Part shown: in pieces, positions 17,411-26,025 of the stretch
Position numbering within the stretch: the stretch's first letter is position 1
Layout of the letters: each line of letters starts with the position of its first letter
Assembly (NCBI GenBank): GCA_902793465.1
Contig: CADBDT010000001.1
Location: 1-64,000, forward strand
DNA: 64,000 bases
From: an uncultured Coriobacteriaceae bacterium
GTDB lineage: Bacteria; Actinomycetota; Coriobacteriia; Coriobacteriales; Atopobiaceae
Direction: 5' to 3'
Made by a program: the position numbers and the translations under genes
Notes under the pieces: model-generated
Database searches by the model: none
The model's input: only the letters and a program-made list of their open reading frames with translations
Told to the model about the DNA's origin: nothing

Positions 17411-18047
17411 CGAAGCGTCCGTATCTGCCGTGCAAGAAGTCGCAGATGCACCACGTATGGAGCTCTTTCCCGAAGACACCGGAACGTGTCCGCTTGGGGT
17501 CCGCCATGCCATTGCGGCGCTCATAAAGCGACGCTACATTTCTGCCGACGACGACAAGGTGGCTTGGGAGGGGCTCATGAGCGACCCGGACCTCGTAAGG
17601 AGTCGCTTGGCCGATGCCCTCCTGTTGCTAAAGATAAACACGCAGATTGGAATTGCGCTTGCCCAGCAGGTTGAGTTCGAGGACGACACCATTCCCTACA
17701 AGATAAAGTCCATAAACTACTTTAACAACGTGCAGTCGCTGCTTATGTGCCAGCTCGTTACCAAGTACTTTGCCTCCGTTACGTCGGGGCAGCTAACGGT
17801 ATGGATCGAGGAAGAGGAGATGTACGAGTACATGACGCGGCTCTTTGAGGACGCGCCGGACGTTGCGGCATCTCAAACAAATATGAAAAACGCAATTAGC
17901 TCCATGGTCCGCAATCGCTACCTTAGGGAGGTCGGAGACGGTCGGTACCAAATACTTCCCATTGTGGGGGTCGTGTACACCTTGGACGAGATTCGCTCCG
18001 TGCTCTCGCGGTACGTTATAGCCGAAGAGGGGGAGGGCAATGAGTAG
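17403..18047 (+). CDS. jetB: Wadjet JetB, MukE-like subunit (DUF4194)
   Basis: A 214-aa protein counted from the ATG at 17403, which has AGGAGG 6 nt upstream. The start lies inside the last codons of jetA, and the same 8-nt overlap recurs at jetB/jetC and jetC/jetD. The fold is MukE-like: mainly helical with winged-helix features (HAIAALIKRRYISADD; NAISSMVRNRYLREVGDGRYQILP). JetB binds the kleisin and DNA in the JetABC complex. Length and position match type I Wadjet. Confidence 0.9.
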   Translation: MCNEASVSAVQEVADAPRMELFPEDTGTCPLGVRHAIAALIKRRYISADDDKVAWEGLMSDPDLVRSRLADALLLLKINTQIGIALAQQVEFEDDTIPYKIKSINYFNNVQSLLMCQLVTKYFASVTSGQLTVWIEEEEMYEYMTRLFEDAPDVAASQTNMKNAISSMVRNRYLREVGDGRYQILPIVGVVYTLDEIRSVLSRYVIAEEGEGNE

Positions 18048-21000
18048 CGCGCAGATGCAAAACCTTCGCATTGGTATGCTGGAGGAGGCACAGTGGCAGC
18101 TTGCCTGCATGCAGCTGGTTAACTTCGGCCCCTTTGACGGATATCATGCATTTAGCTACAAAACAGGTTTTGACCATGCTCCCACCACCGTTGTTGCGGG
18201 CGATTCCGGAACAGGCAAGAGTACCCTTGAGGATGCGTTCTTCGAGGTAATGACGCGCAACGGCAGCTACAACACGGCCAGCAACGAAGGAGGTCGCGGC
18301 GGGAGCCTTGCGTCCGAGAAGCGCTCGCTTATTGGATACGTTCGCGGTAAGCTTGCCGACACGGAGGACGAGGATGGCAACCAGGTCGCACGCCTGTTGC
18401 GCGACGGATCGTGCAACAGGTGGAGTGCCGTCGTTCTTACCTTTGAGTCCGACGCGCAAACGGTGTTTACCGTGGCAAAGCTCTTCTGGATTGGCGCCGG
18501 CTATAACGCCAACGCAGACATCAAGCAGCTGCGCATTACCATGTACGCGCCGTTTGATCCCCACGTGCTCGAGCCAATTGCGGCACAGAACTTTACGGCC
18601 GATCGTCTGCGACGCCTTATCGGGAGCGACTTTAAGTCCTTCTCGCGGGTGGACGAGTTCCTAACCTACATCTACCAGGTGCTTAAGGTGGACGAATCTG
18701 GGCAGGGCAAGGACGTGTTCGACCTGCTTGGCAGGATTCGCAGCGGTGCGGGATTCCGCTCCATTGCAGAGCTCTTTAGGGAGCAGGTGCTGGACGTGCC
18801 TCAGACCTTCGAGCGTGCCGGGGAGGCCGTAAAGAGCTATCGCGAACATAGGGACGCCTACGACAAGATGCGCGACAAGCAGGAAAGGGTCGATGCGCTT
18901 GGCGAGGTACGCGCCACGAGCGAAGAGCACGCAAAGGCTCAGCAAGAGCTCGACGCACACGTAAGCGCCCTGAGCGACGAGGTGTTTGACTCGTGGGAGC
19001 ACGACGTTCACACAAGGCTGCTCTCCACGTACAACACGGAGCTGGAAGGCCGCCGCAGCGAGCTGGCGCGTTCGCTCGACTCGACCAACAAGGAACTCGA
19101 AGTCGCCACAAGCCAACGTGACGACTTGGACAACCAACTTCGGGCGTCTGGATTTACCGAGAAGCTCGCCGCCTTCGATGCGGCGGTAATGCGCGCGGAG
19201 GATCGTGCACGGTCATGTGCGGAGGCCCACGATGGCTGCGCGCGCGAGGTGGAGCCGTATTTTGGCACCATGCCGAGCACCGCCTTTGAGTTTGGAAACC
19301 TCATGCACCGTGTTCGCCAGTTTATGGACGGCTATAACAAGGCGCACGAAACCTTGTCGCAAAAGCATTCCGACGCGATTGCAAAGCGGGTGAAGATTGA
19401 TGAAGAAGCGGCGGAGTGTCGCAAAGACCTTGAGTATTACGAGCGCAACAAAAGCCGTATACCTCGCTGGTTGGGCGAGCCGCGCGAGGAGCTGGCCCAT
19501 GCGGCGGGCTTGTCTGCAAAAGAGCTACCGTTTGCGGCAGAGCTCATGGAGGTTACGGACGAGCGATGGCGCAGGGCAATCGAGTCGGTGTATGGCGGCT
19601 TTGCGCGCACGCTCCTGGTAGCCGAGGACGACTTTGAGCGGTTTAGCGCCGCCATCGACAAGCTCAAGCTGCGCAAGCGCATGACCTTTAGGCGTGTTCC
19701 GCAGGATGTTGCTTGCACGACCCAAAGCGGCAAGGGCATGCTGTCGCAAAAGATCGCGTTTGACGGCAGCTCGCCCTTTGTGGGTTGGCTTATGAACACC
19801 GTACGCGACGAGCATCACGATGCACTGTGTGTGGGCACGACCAAGCAGTTGGCGGGTCCAGGCCGCCGCGTAACCATAAACGGGCAGACGCGCGACGGCA
19901 ACCGTGGCGCCCATGGTCGCGACGCCGGCTCCGAGGGAATCATAGGCCTCGACAATTCGTCGAGGATCGAGGAGCTGCGCCAGAGGCTTGTGGACCTGCA
20001 GGGGCAGTGGACATCGGCGCATGACGCCGAGGTCCGCGTTGGCAAAGAGCTCCAGACCCTCGCGCAAAAGCAGGCTGCGGCGCAGCGCATCGAGCGCTAC
20101 GAGTTCGTGCAGGTGGACGTGGAGGGCGCGCGCAAGGACTTGCAGGCAAAGCAATACGACCGCCAGCTGTTCCTCGACGATAACGAGGACCTCAAGGACC
20201 TCGAGGCGCGCTTGGCAAGTGCCAACGCCTCCGTTACTCACCTTACCAAACAGGTGGGCGGAATCGAGTCGCGGCTGGACGAGGTGGAGGAACGCCTGGC
20301 CAACACTCGCGACCAGCTTGAGGATCTGCGCGGCTCTGCGACCTTCGACCAGGCAGTCCGTGCCTCTGCCGGCTATGCGCTGCTTGCGCAAGCGGGGGAG
20401 GAGCGCTTTGCGGGGCACAGCGTGGAGGATAACCTGCGGGGGTTCTTGGAAAACGTTAACCGAACGCGCATGGCGTTGGAGAGCGCGCGGCAAGAACTGG
20501 CAAACAAGGTAGAGGTGCTTACGCGGCGTATCGTGCGGCAGCTGGAGCGATATCTTGAGCGCTGGCCCGACGCGTTTCTTACGCCGACGCTCGAATGCCT
20601 TCCCGACTTTATGGCGCAGCTCCAGAAGTTCGAGCGCGAGGGATTCCACCTGCAAATGGATCCCTGGCGAGAGCACATGGTTGCGTGGATTAAGGAGGAC
20701 CTTATTCCTTTGGACGTGGCGTACAGGGACGCTCGCTCCGAAATCGACGACAAGCTCGAGCCCATTAACCAAATTTTGCAAACACTTCCGTTTGGGCGCG
20801 AACAGGGGCGGCTGCAAATCGTATGCAAGAGCGCAGACCCCAAGGCAGCCAGGGGCTTCTCGTCTTTGATGCGCGATCTTTTGGACTACGAGAACGACGA
20901 CTCGACGTTTGACGAGAAGGCATACCACAAGAAGGCAAAGCGCCTGATTGAAATGATAGACCCCACGGACACGCGGGCGGAGTCCACGCGCAGGCGCAAC

Positions 21001-21438
21001 GAGATTCTGGATCGCCGTCGCCACGTTACGCTTTCCGCGCGCGTGGTTGATGCCGACGACCCAACCAAGGTGCTTAGCACCATACGCACGCTTGCCAGCA
21101 AGTCGGGTGGCGAAGTGGCCGAGATCGTGGCCTTCATCCTTGGCGCGGCATTGCTGTACCGGCTTGGCCAGGACGGAACCTCCAAGCCCGGCTTTGCGCC
21201 CGTAATGCTGGACGAGGGCTTTATTAAGGCGGACTCGCGCTTTACGTCCCGCGCAATATCTGCATGGCAGGGGTTTGGCTTCCAGCTGATTATTGCCGTT
21301 CCGGAAGAGAAGTACCAGTCGGTTGTCTCCAAGGCAGAGCGCGTGCTCAACATTGTGGCGGATGCCAACCGCCGCTCGTACGTGAGCACGTTTGACTATG
21401 TGGACGCTGGCAAAGCTGCGGAGGATAGGCGTGGGTAA
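18040..21438 (+). CDS. jetC: Wadjet JetC, MukB-like SMC ATPase
   Basis: A 1132-aa SMC-type ATPase. Walker A is GDSGTGKST at about residues 54-62. Long coiled-coil arms surround a hinge-like region. The C-terminal head carries Walker B PVMLDEGFI at about residues 1054-1062, followed by SRFTSRAISAWQGFGFQLIIAVP. The head shows no canonical LSGG but a MukB-like SGGEVAEIVAFILGAAL. JetC is the loop-extruding motor that identifies small circular DNA. The gene overlaps jetB and jetD by 8 nt each. Confidence 0.93.
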   Translation: MSSAQMQNLRIGMLEEAQWQLACMQLVNFGPFDGYHAFSYKTGFDHAPTTVVAGDSGTGKSTLEDAFFEVMTRNGSYNTASNEGGRGGSLASEKRSLIGYVRGKLADTEDEDGNQVARLLRDGSCNRWSAVVLTFESDAQTVFTVAKLFWIGAGYNANADIKQLRITMYAPFDPHVLEPIAAQNFTADRLRRLIGSDFKSFSRVDEFLTYIYQVLKVDESGQGKDVFDLLGRIRSGAGFRSIAELFREQVLDVPQTFERAGEAVKSYREHRDAYDKMRDKQERVDALGEVRATSEEHAKAQQELDAHVSALSDEVFDSWEHDVHTRLLSTYNTELEGRRSELARSLDSTNKELEVATSQRDDLDNQLRASGFTEKLAAFDAAVMRAEDRARSCAEAHDGCAREVEPYFGTMPSTAFEFGNLMHRVRQFMDGYNKAHETLSQKHSDAIAKRVKIDEEAAECRKDLEYYERNKSRIPRWLGEPREELAHAAGLSAKELPFAAELMEVTDERWRRAIESVYGGFARTLLVAEDDFERFSAAIDKLKLRKRMTFRRVPQDVACTTQSGKGMLSQKIAFDGSSPFVGWLMNTVRDEHHDALCVGTTKQLAGPGRRVTINGQTRDGNRGAHGRDAGSEGIIGLDNSSRIEELRQRLVDLQGQWTSAHDAEVRVGKELQTLAQKQAAAQRIERYEFVQVDVEGARKDLQAKQYDRQLFLDDNEDLKDLEARLASANASVTHLTKQVGGIESRLDEVEERLANTRDQLEDLRGSATFDQAVRASAGYALLAQAGEERFAGHSVEDNLRGFLENVNRTRMALESARQELANKVEVLTRRIVRQLERYLERWPDAFLTPTLECLPDFMAQLQKFEREGFHLQMDPWREHMVAWIKEDLIPLDVAYRDARSEIDDKLEPINQILQTLPFGREQGRLQIVCKSADPKAARGFSSLMRDLLDYENDDSTFDEKAYHKKAKRLIEMIDPTDTRAESTRRRNEILDRRRHVTLSARVVDADDPTKVLSTIRTLASKSGGEVAEIVAFILGAALLYRLGQDGTSKPGFAPVMLDEGFIKADSRFTSRAISAWQGFGFQLIIAVPEEKYQSVVSKAERVLNIVADANRRSYVSTFDYVDAGKAAEDRRG

Positions 21439-22642
21439 AGCTGAAGGCGCGGCCAGACTCAAGTCGGTGGCAGAGCTCGAGCAGGCCTTGCGGCGCAGGT
21501 ACGAGCGTGTGTGGGCAAACGAGCTCGTGGCACCAGCTGGCGCTGGGTGGCCCTATGAGGTAAGGGTCGGGCGACCTTCCATGCGCGAGCTGGAGCAGGA
21601 CTTTGCTGCCTGGGATGCGCAGGCACAGTGCTTGCGCGAATGGGCCGAAGCTCGTGGCCTTACGTGCAAATTTGAGCAACGGCGCGTGGGACGGCGTGCG
21701 TACGGGTTCTTGTCTCACGTGTGCGCGCAGGACGTGCAGACGTTGGCGGCTGCGGTGGGGCGTCGGAATCACTTTGAGCACTATACCGCGCGTCTTGATG
21801 TGTTGCGTGCGCGGTTTGCGCAGGTGGACGAGGACGGCTTGCGTCGCGTGTTGGTGGACCTCAACAAGTACGATGCCACGGACGGGGACTTTGACCTGGT
21901 GTGTAGGGCCGCCGAGTGGTTTGCCTCGCACGAGGTTGGCAACATTACCGCACGTGAGGTGCCGCTGGAGGGGTTTCACGCCAAGTGGCTGGACGCGGCG
22001 TCGCATAGGAGCATGGTGTGCGTGTTGGCGGGAATCGAGAGGCTTGAGTTCAGAGAGCGTCCGCACGTGGTGCGGTTTAGGTACTTGGACCCCGACTATC
22101 TGGCGGCTGGAGGCCGCGTGCACGACTGCTGGGTGGAGGGCGACTGCGCGAAGCCGGCATACGAGCCGTCGGTGGTCGTTATATGCGAGAACCGCGACAG
22201 CGCCCTGTGGTTCAAGCCGCTTGAGGGTGGCGTTGCCATTCAAGGCGATGGCATGGCGGGCGCGGCCGTGGTGGGTCGCATAGAGTGGGTTGCTCGCGCG
22301 CCGTTGGTGCTGTACTGGGGCGACATCGACCGGCAGGGCTTCTCGATTCTTTCCAAATACCGCGAGAGTGGGCTCGACGTGCAGAGCCTGCTAATGGACG
22401 AGGCAACGTATCGTAGGTTCGAGCGCTTTGGAACGCACGTGGACAAGCGCGGGCATGCCATTCAGCCGTTTCTGCAGGCGTGCGAGCTGAGTGGTCTGCA
22501 TGCGGACGAGAACACCCTCTACCTGCAGCTGTGTGCGGAGGACTTAACGGGTCCGCGCCGCATAGAGCAGGAGCGCATTCCGCTGGACCTCGCGCAACGG
22601 ACAGCGCAGGCCGCGTTATCAAAAACGCAATCTGTACACTAG
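21431..22642 (+). CDS. jetD: Wadjet JetD, Toprim-fold plasmid nuclease, tail encoded by a repeat
   Basis: A 403-aa protein if translation starts at GTG 21431; this start preserves the operon-wide 8-nt overlap and has GGAGG upstream. Residues about 1-190 match the DNA-binding part (DUF3322) and residues 200-395 the Toprim-like part (DUF2220). Catalytic-type acids are Glu253 (VVVICENRD) and Asp298/Asp300 (LYWGDIDRQG). JetD nicks or cuts DNA trapped by JetABC. Residues 396-403 (LSKTQSVH) and the stop lie inside the MITE-like repeat starting at 22615, so the native C-terminus appears to have been replaced. Confidence 0.92.
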   Translation: MGKAEGAARLKSVAELEQALRRRYERVWANELVAPAGAGWPYEVRVGRPSMRELEQDFAAWDAQAQCLREWAEARGLTCKFEQRRVGRRAYGFLSHVCAQDVQTLAAAVGRRNHFEHYTARLDVLRARFAQVDEDGLRRVLVDLNKYDATDGDFDLVCRAAEWFASHEVGNITAREVPLEGFHAKWLDAASHRSMVCVLAGIERLEFRERPHVVRFRYLDPDYLAAGGRVHDCWVEGDCAKPAYEPSVVVICENRDSALWFKPLEGGVAIQGDGMAGAAVVGRIEWVARAPLVLYWGDIDRQGFSILSKYRESGLDVQSLLMDEATYRRFERFGTHVDKRGHAIQPFLQACELSGLHADENTLYLQLCAEDLTGPRRIEQERIPLDLAQRTAQAALSKTQSVH

Positions 22643-22741
22643 AGGTCTGGAAAAACGGCCTCTGTGCACATTGCGGGACTCGTAGCGTACACAGAGGCCG
22701 TTTTTCGCTCCGTCTAGTGTACACATTGCAATATTTATGTT
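22615..22741. mobile_element. MITE-like element M, copy A
   Basis: A 127-bp element beginning GTTATCAAAAACGCAA and ending GCAATATTTATGT. It has nested inverted repeats: outer TGTACACTAGA/TCTAGTGTACA and inner AAAACGGCCTCTGTG with its complement. Copy B at 28622-28747 is collinear and in the same orientation. A right-end fragment lies at 26384-26421. There is no coding capacity. The left end overlaps the last codons of jetD. Confidence 0.75.
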
Positions 22742-23106
22742 GAGTATCGGCTGACGACTAGTTTTTCGAAATGAAGGGAACGGGACTGAGTCCCCATTGC
22801 CGGGTGCCGACCTTGATCCGTGCTGTGTTAGCGGGCAATACGAGTCTTTTATGGGTTGTGTTTGCGGAAAGGAGTCAGTATGCATGAGCGCGATGTTTTG
22901 TCTCTTCTATGTTTCCGTTCGTCGCGGAGGAGGCACGCGGCAAGCATGTAGCCATGAGGCGTGATGAGGACGTTGACTGGGAAAGCCTGCTGCTGCAATA
23001 GGGGTAGAAATCGATTCGTGCTCCAGCCTCCCGCTGCATGCCATGGCGCCTCGGGCGCGTGCTACACTAGGGTGAACATGTGACACGGGGGAGGCTGTCC
23101 AAAAAG
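22742..23106. other. Gene-poor stretch between MITE copy A and the P element
   Basis: No convincing gene. AAAGGAG precedes an ATG at 22879 that opens a 22-codon frame (MHERDVLSLLCFRSSRRRHA...). A second frame of 15 codons follows (MRRDEDVDWESLLLQ). Both may be remnants of a decayed gene; I recognise neither. The remainder probably carries upstream signals for the gene at 23258. Confidence 0.4.
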
Positions 23107-23213
23107 GGTGCCGTCAGGGGATATTCCCCTACGGGTACATCGTGGATATGCTTACTCGTAAAGGAATGCCCTGCTCGCGATGTACCCGATGGGGAGTATC
23201 CCCTGACGGCACC
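23107..23213. repeat. P-family palindromic element
   Basis: Outer arms GGTGCCGTCA/TGACGGCACC are unique to this site. The inner arms are the P core (CCCCTACGGGTACATCG / CGCGATGTACCCGATGGGG), and the loop is about 30 nt. Reverse-complemented, the loop begins AGCAGGGC like the loops at positions 1 and 45142, so this copy is inverted relative to them. It lies 45 bp upstream of the next start codon. Confidence 0.8.
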
Positions 23214-23257
23214 CCATCCCATCGCGAGTTCTCGGACAGCCACGAAGGGGGACGCGC

Positions 23258-24955
23258 ATGGCACGCACCATAAGCATAGGGGCGCAGGGTTATGAGGACC
23301 TGCGCGCGAACGGGTACTTCTACGTGGACAAGACCGGCTTCGTGAGGGACTGGTGGCTCGGGGGCGACAGTGTAACGCTTGTGTGCCGCCCGCGCCGCTT
23401 CGGCAAGACCCTCAACCTGGACACGGTGCGCTGCTTCCTCTCCTCCGAGTTCGCCGGCCGCGGCGAGGAGCTCTTCGGCGGGCTCGACGTGTGGGCGGAC
23501 CCCGCCATGCGCGGGCTCCAGGGAACGGTGCCCGTGGTGGCGCTGAGCTTCGCGAAGGTGAAGGGCGCCACGCTCGACGAGACGCTCGCCGGGCTAAGGA
23601 GGATCATCCGCGTGGCCGTGGACGCCCATGACTACCTGCGCAGGTCGGATGTCCTCACCGAGGAAGACCGCGCCTTCCTCGCGCGTGTCTCCGATGACAT
23701 GCCCGCCGAGGTCGCTGTGGACGCGATAAACCAGCTCTGCTCCATGCTGCTTCGCCACCACGGCGTGGCGCCGGTGGTGCTGCTCGACGAGTACGACGCG
23801 CCGATGGAGTGCGCCTGGACGCACGGCTACTGGGATGGGGCGAGCTCGTTCTTGCGCCAGCTCATGAACGCGACGTTCAAGACCAATCCGGCCATTGGCC
23901 GCGGCCTGATTACCGGCGTCACGCGCGTTAGCCGCGAGTCTATATTCTCCGACCTCAACAACCTCGAGGTGGTCACGACGTCGACGCCCAAGTACCAGAC
24001 CTCCTTTGGCTTCACACAGGGGGAGGTGGACGCGGCACTGACGGAGTACGGGCTCGCCGCGAAGCACGACGCCGTGCGCGACTGGTACGACGGGTTCGTG
24101 TTCGACGGGCACGAGCACATCTACAACCCCTGGTCGGTGACCAAGTTCCTGGAGAGTGGGGGCTTCTTCGATGCCTGGTGGGCCAACACGAGCGGTAACG
24201 GGCTCGTGTCCGAGGTCGTGCGCCGCGGCGACGGGGACCTAAAGTCCGACTTCGAGGAGCTCATGCGTGGCGGGGAGGTGAGCAAGGTAATCGACGAGCA
24301 GGTGGTCTTCTCCGAGCTCCACACGCGCCCGAACGCCGTGTGGGCGCTTCTGCTGGCCGCGGGATACGTTACCAGCCCGGGGTCGGTGCCCGAGTTTGTG
24401 GCTACCACGCCGCGCCGCCTGCGCCTCACCAACAAGGAGGTGGAGCTCTGCTTCGACCGTATGGTGGAGGGCTGGTTCGGAGAGGCTGGGTCTGAGTACG
24501 ATCGCTTCTGCCGCGCCGTCCTCGCAGGCGATGCCGAGGCCATGGAGGACTACCTCTCTGAGGTTGTCCTCGCCTGTGCGTCGTCGTTCGACTCGGCGAC
24601 GCGGCCCAGCGAGCGTGGCGAGGCCGAGCGCTTCTACCACGGCTTGGTGCTGGGCATGCTCGTAAAGCTCCGCAGCCGTTGGTCGGTGGAGTCCAACCGC
24701 GAGAGCGGCTACGGCCGCTACGACGTGGCCCTCGTACCAACCGATGGTGCCGCCGGTACCGACCCTGCGGTCGTGATCGAGTTCAAGGTGTTCGACCCGC
24801 GCCGCGAGCAGACCCTTGCCGACACCGTCGAGCGCGCCCGGCAGCAGATAGAGGACAAGGCCTACGTCTCCGGGCTCGTGGAGCGCGGAATCGCGGCCGA
24901 GCGCATACGCACCTACGGCATTGCCTTCCGTGGCAAGGAGGTGCTGGTGGGGTAG
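23258..24955 (+). CDS. AAA-ATPase-like / PD-(D/E)XK nuclease superfamily protein
   Basis: A 565-aa protein opening SIGAQGYEDLRANGYFYVDKT, the hallmark of the AAA-ATPase-like (PF09820) family. A modified P-loop CRPRRFGKTLNL spans about 43-54, and Walker B-like VVLLDEYDAPM lies near 168-178. The C-terminal region has a PD-(D/E)XK-type core (YDVALVP...VVIEFKVFD, near 490-512). Such proteins are widespread, often multicopy, and have no settled function; mobile-element or defence roles have been proposed. Codons here are more strongly G/C-ending than in jetD or suf genes, consistent with recent acquisition. It has its own ribosome site and no operon partner. Confidence 0.85.
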   Translation: MARTISIGAQGYEDLRANGYFYVDKTGFVRDWWLGGDSVTLVCRPRRFGKTLNLDTVRCFLSSEFAGRGEELFGGLDVWADPAMRGLQGTVPVVALSFAKVKGATLDETLAGLRRIIRVAVDAHDYLRRSDVLTEEDRAFLARVSDDMPAEVAVDAINQLCSMLLRHHGVAPVVLLDEYDAPMECAWTHGYWDGASSFLRQLMNATFKTNPAIGRGLITGVTRVSRESIFSDLNNLEVVTTSTPKYQTSFGFTQGEVDAALTEYGLAAKHDAVRDWYDGFVFDGHEHIYNPWSVTKFLESGGFFDAWWANTSGNGLVSEVVRRGDGDLKSDFEELMRGGEVSKVIDEQVVFSELHTRPNAVWALLLAAGYVTSPGSVPEFVATTPRRLRLTNKEVELCFDRMVEGWFGEAGSEYDRFCRAVLAGDAEAMEDYLSEVVLACASSFDSATRPSERGEAERFYHGLVLGMLVKLRSRWSVESNRESGYGRYDVALVPTDGAAGTDPAVVIEFKVFDPRREQTLADTVERARQQIEDKAYVSGLVERGIAAERIRTYGIAFRGKEVLVG

Positions 24956-25066
24956 GGTATAACCCCGTTGGGCACGGCGCGGACGCAGGATGCGAATGGC
25001 AGCCAATTGGGACGATAGCTGGGGTGCGCTTCGCGCGTCCCGCGCATGCGGGCACGCGGGATGGGG

Positions 25067-25164
25067 TATACTTGTACGTGCCAGCAAAGCCCGCAGTTGG
25101 TTAACGGAGCACGGGCGGCGCCGGTTTATCTTACAAAGGGAGCCCGGTTGCCGCCGGGCTTTCC
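25067..25164 (+). ncRNA. Predicted small RNA, copy 1, convergent to the peptide gene
   Basis: A good -10 box TATACT lies at 25067-25072, and an intrinsic-terminator-like hairpin (AGCCCGG TTGCCG CCGGGCT then TTTCCCTT) ends near 25164. The predicted RNA is about 85-90 nt with no reading frame of note. It runs toward the 43-codon gene on the other strand, so the two transcripts would overlap at the terminator. Its 5' segment (ACGTGCCAGCAAAGCCCGC) nearly repeats the 5' leader of the peptide mRNA. A -35 box is not obvious. Confidence 0.5.
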
Positions 25165-25187
25165 CTTATGTATCCAACGTCATCCAT

Positions 25188-25319
25188 TCATTCGCGCTTA
25201 TGTTTCTTCCACCGTCTCCAGGCGGCCAGGGCGAGCCTGGCCAGCCGGTCGATCACGGTCGGCGAGTCGGCGGCAAGCGCCGAAAACGCCAGTGCAACAA
25301 GAATTTCCCAAATAGGCAT
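25188..25319 (-). CDS. 43-aa hydrophobic/basic peptide, candidate type I toxin, copy 1
   Basis: Reads MPIWEILVALAFSALAADSP then TVIDRLARLALAAWRRWKKHKRE: an N-terminal hydrophobic helix and a strongly basic amphipathic tail. The ribosome site is ideal (AAAGGAGGGCGAT-ATG). An extended -10 (TGCTAGAAT) lies upstream at 25378-25386. A second copy 598 bp away differs at only four residues. Size, composition and the convergent sRNA match the general plan of Fst/TxpA/Ldr-like type I toxins, but I recognise no specific family. Codons upstream of ATG stay open, yet without a ribosome site. Confidence 0.6.
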   Translation of the reverse strand: MPIWEILVALAFSALAADSPTVIDRLARLALAAWRRWKKHKRE

Positions 25320-25391
25320 ATCGCCCTCCTTTCGAAGGGCACCGCCCGCGCGCGGACTCTGCTGGCACGTGCGCGACATTCTAGCACGCCG

Positions 25392-25437
25392 AGTGAACTC
25401 GACGTTGAGTACGACACTATCGGTATCGGTACTTTGG
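25392..25437 (-). pseudogene. Remnant of the Xre gene 3' end in duplicate copy 1
   Basis: GAACTCGACGTTGAGT...CGGTATCGGTACT matches the last codons of the intact Xre gene (26031-26078) with several substitutions. A stretch of about 40 bp present after the copy 2 peptide promoter is missing here. It shows that the 600-bp duplication once included part or all of the Xre gene. Confidence 0.5.
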
Positions 25438-25500
25438 CCCCTGTTCTAACAAGATATGGACACATGGGGCAAAATGTAGGTTATACCCTACTTACCTAGC

Positions 25501-25587
25501 ATGAGGGTCTTCATAGACACAAACGTCCTTATATCAGCGGCGCTCTTCCCTGCGGGAGTTGCTGCAGCTGCTTGTCGGAACGTATGA
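25501..25587 (+). pseudogene. N-terminal relic of a PIN-domain (VapC-like) toxin gene
   Basis: ATG at 25501 opens MRVFIDTNVLISAALFPAG, a clear match to the first beta-alpha unit of PIN-domain toxins with the metal-binding Asp in FIDTNVL. The frame ends after 28 codons (AACRNV-stop), far short of the usual 130-150. No further PIN motifs are visible before the second sRNA promoter. Either a truncation or the insertion of the duplicated module removed the rest. Non-functional. Confidence 0.75.
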
Positions 25588-25666
25588 TTTGCGTTTTAGA
25601 TCAAGGATGCTTTTTCATCGTTTGACACCCCTACGTATCAAGTGTATGCGGGCGCGCGGGATGGGG

Positions 25667-25760
25667 TATACTTGTACGTGCCAGCAAAGCCCGCAGTCTG
25701 TTAACGTGTCACGGGCGGCGCTGGTTATTAATTATTGGGGACCCGGTTGCCGCCGGGTCT
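25667..25760 (+). ncRNA. Predicted small RNA, copy 2
   Basis: A duplicate of the 25067 sRNA at a spacing of exactly 600 bp. TATACT at 25667-25672 and the 5' segment ACGTGCCAGCAAAGCCCGC are conserved. The terminator stem changed from AGCCCGG/CCGGGCT to GACCCGG/CCGGGTC, a compensatory change that keeps pairing and supports function as RNA. The middle (ATTAATTATTGGG versus TTATCTTACAAAGGG) has diverged more. Confidence 0.5.
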
Positions 25761-25785
25761 TCCCATAACTACAGGCACCATCCAT

Positions 25786-25917
25786 TCATTCGCGCTTATG
25801 TTTCTTCCACCGTCTCCTGGCGGCCAGGAAGAGCCTGGCCAGCCGGTCGATCACGGTCGGTGAGTCGGCGGCAAGCGCCGATATCGCCAGTGCAACAAGA
25901 ATTTCCCAAATAGGCAT
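25786..25917 (-). CDS. 43-aa hydrophobic/basic peptide, candidate type I toxin, copy 2
   Basis: Paralogue of the peptide at 25188. It differs at F12I, A30F, W34R and otherwise only trivially, with the same AAAGGAGGGCGAT ribosome site and basic tail RRWKKHKRE. The upstream -10-like box reads TGCCAGAAT here, weaker than copy 1. The intact Xre gene lies 108 bp upstream on the same strand, so it may be co-transcribed. Substitutions are conservative (A to I/F in the hydrophobic part), suggesting selection to remain a membrane-active peptide. Experimental status unknown. Confidence 0.6.
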   Translation of the reverse strand: MPIWEILVALAISALAADSPTVIDRLARLFLAARRRWKKHKRE

Positions 25918-26025
25918 ATCGCCCTCCTTTCGAAGGGCGCCGCCCGCGCGCGGACTCTGCTGGCACGTGCGCGACATTCTGGCACGCTGGACGGGTGCGA
26001 GGGCATACGGTTGTGAGGGAGGTTC

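Noticed and set aside
19525-21462. 645-codon minus-strand frame opposite jetC
   Set aside because: Shadow of the SMC coding strand; no start signal.
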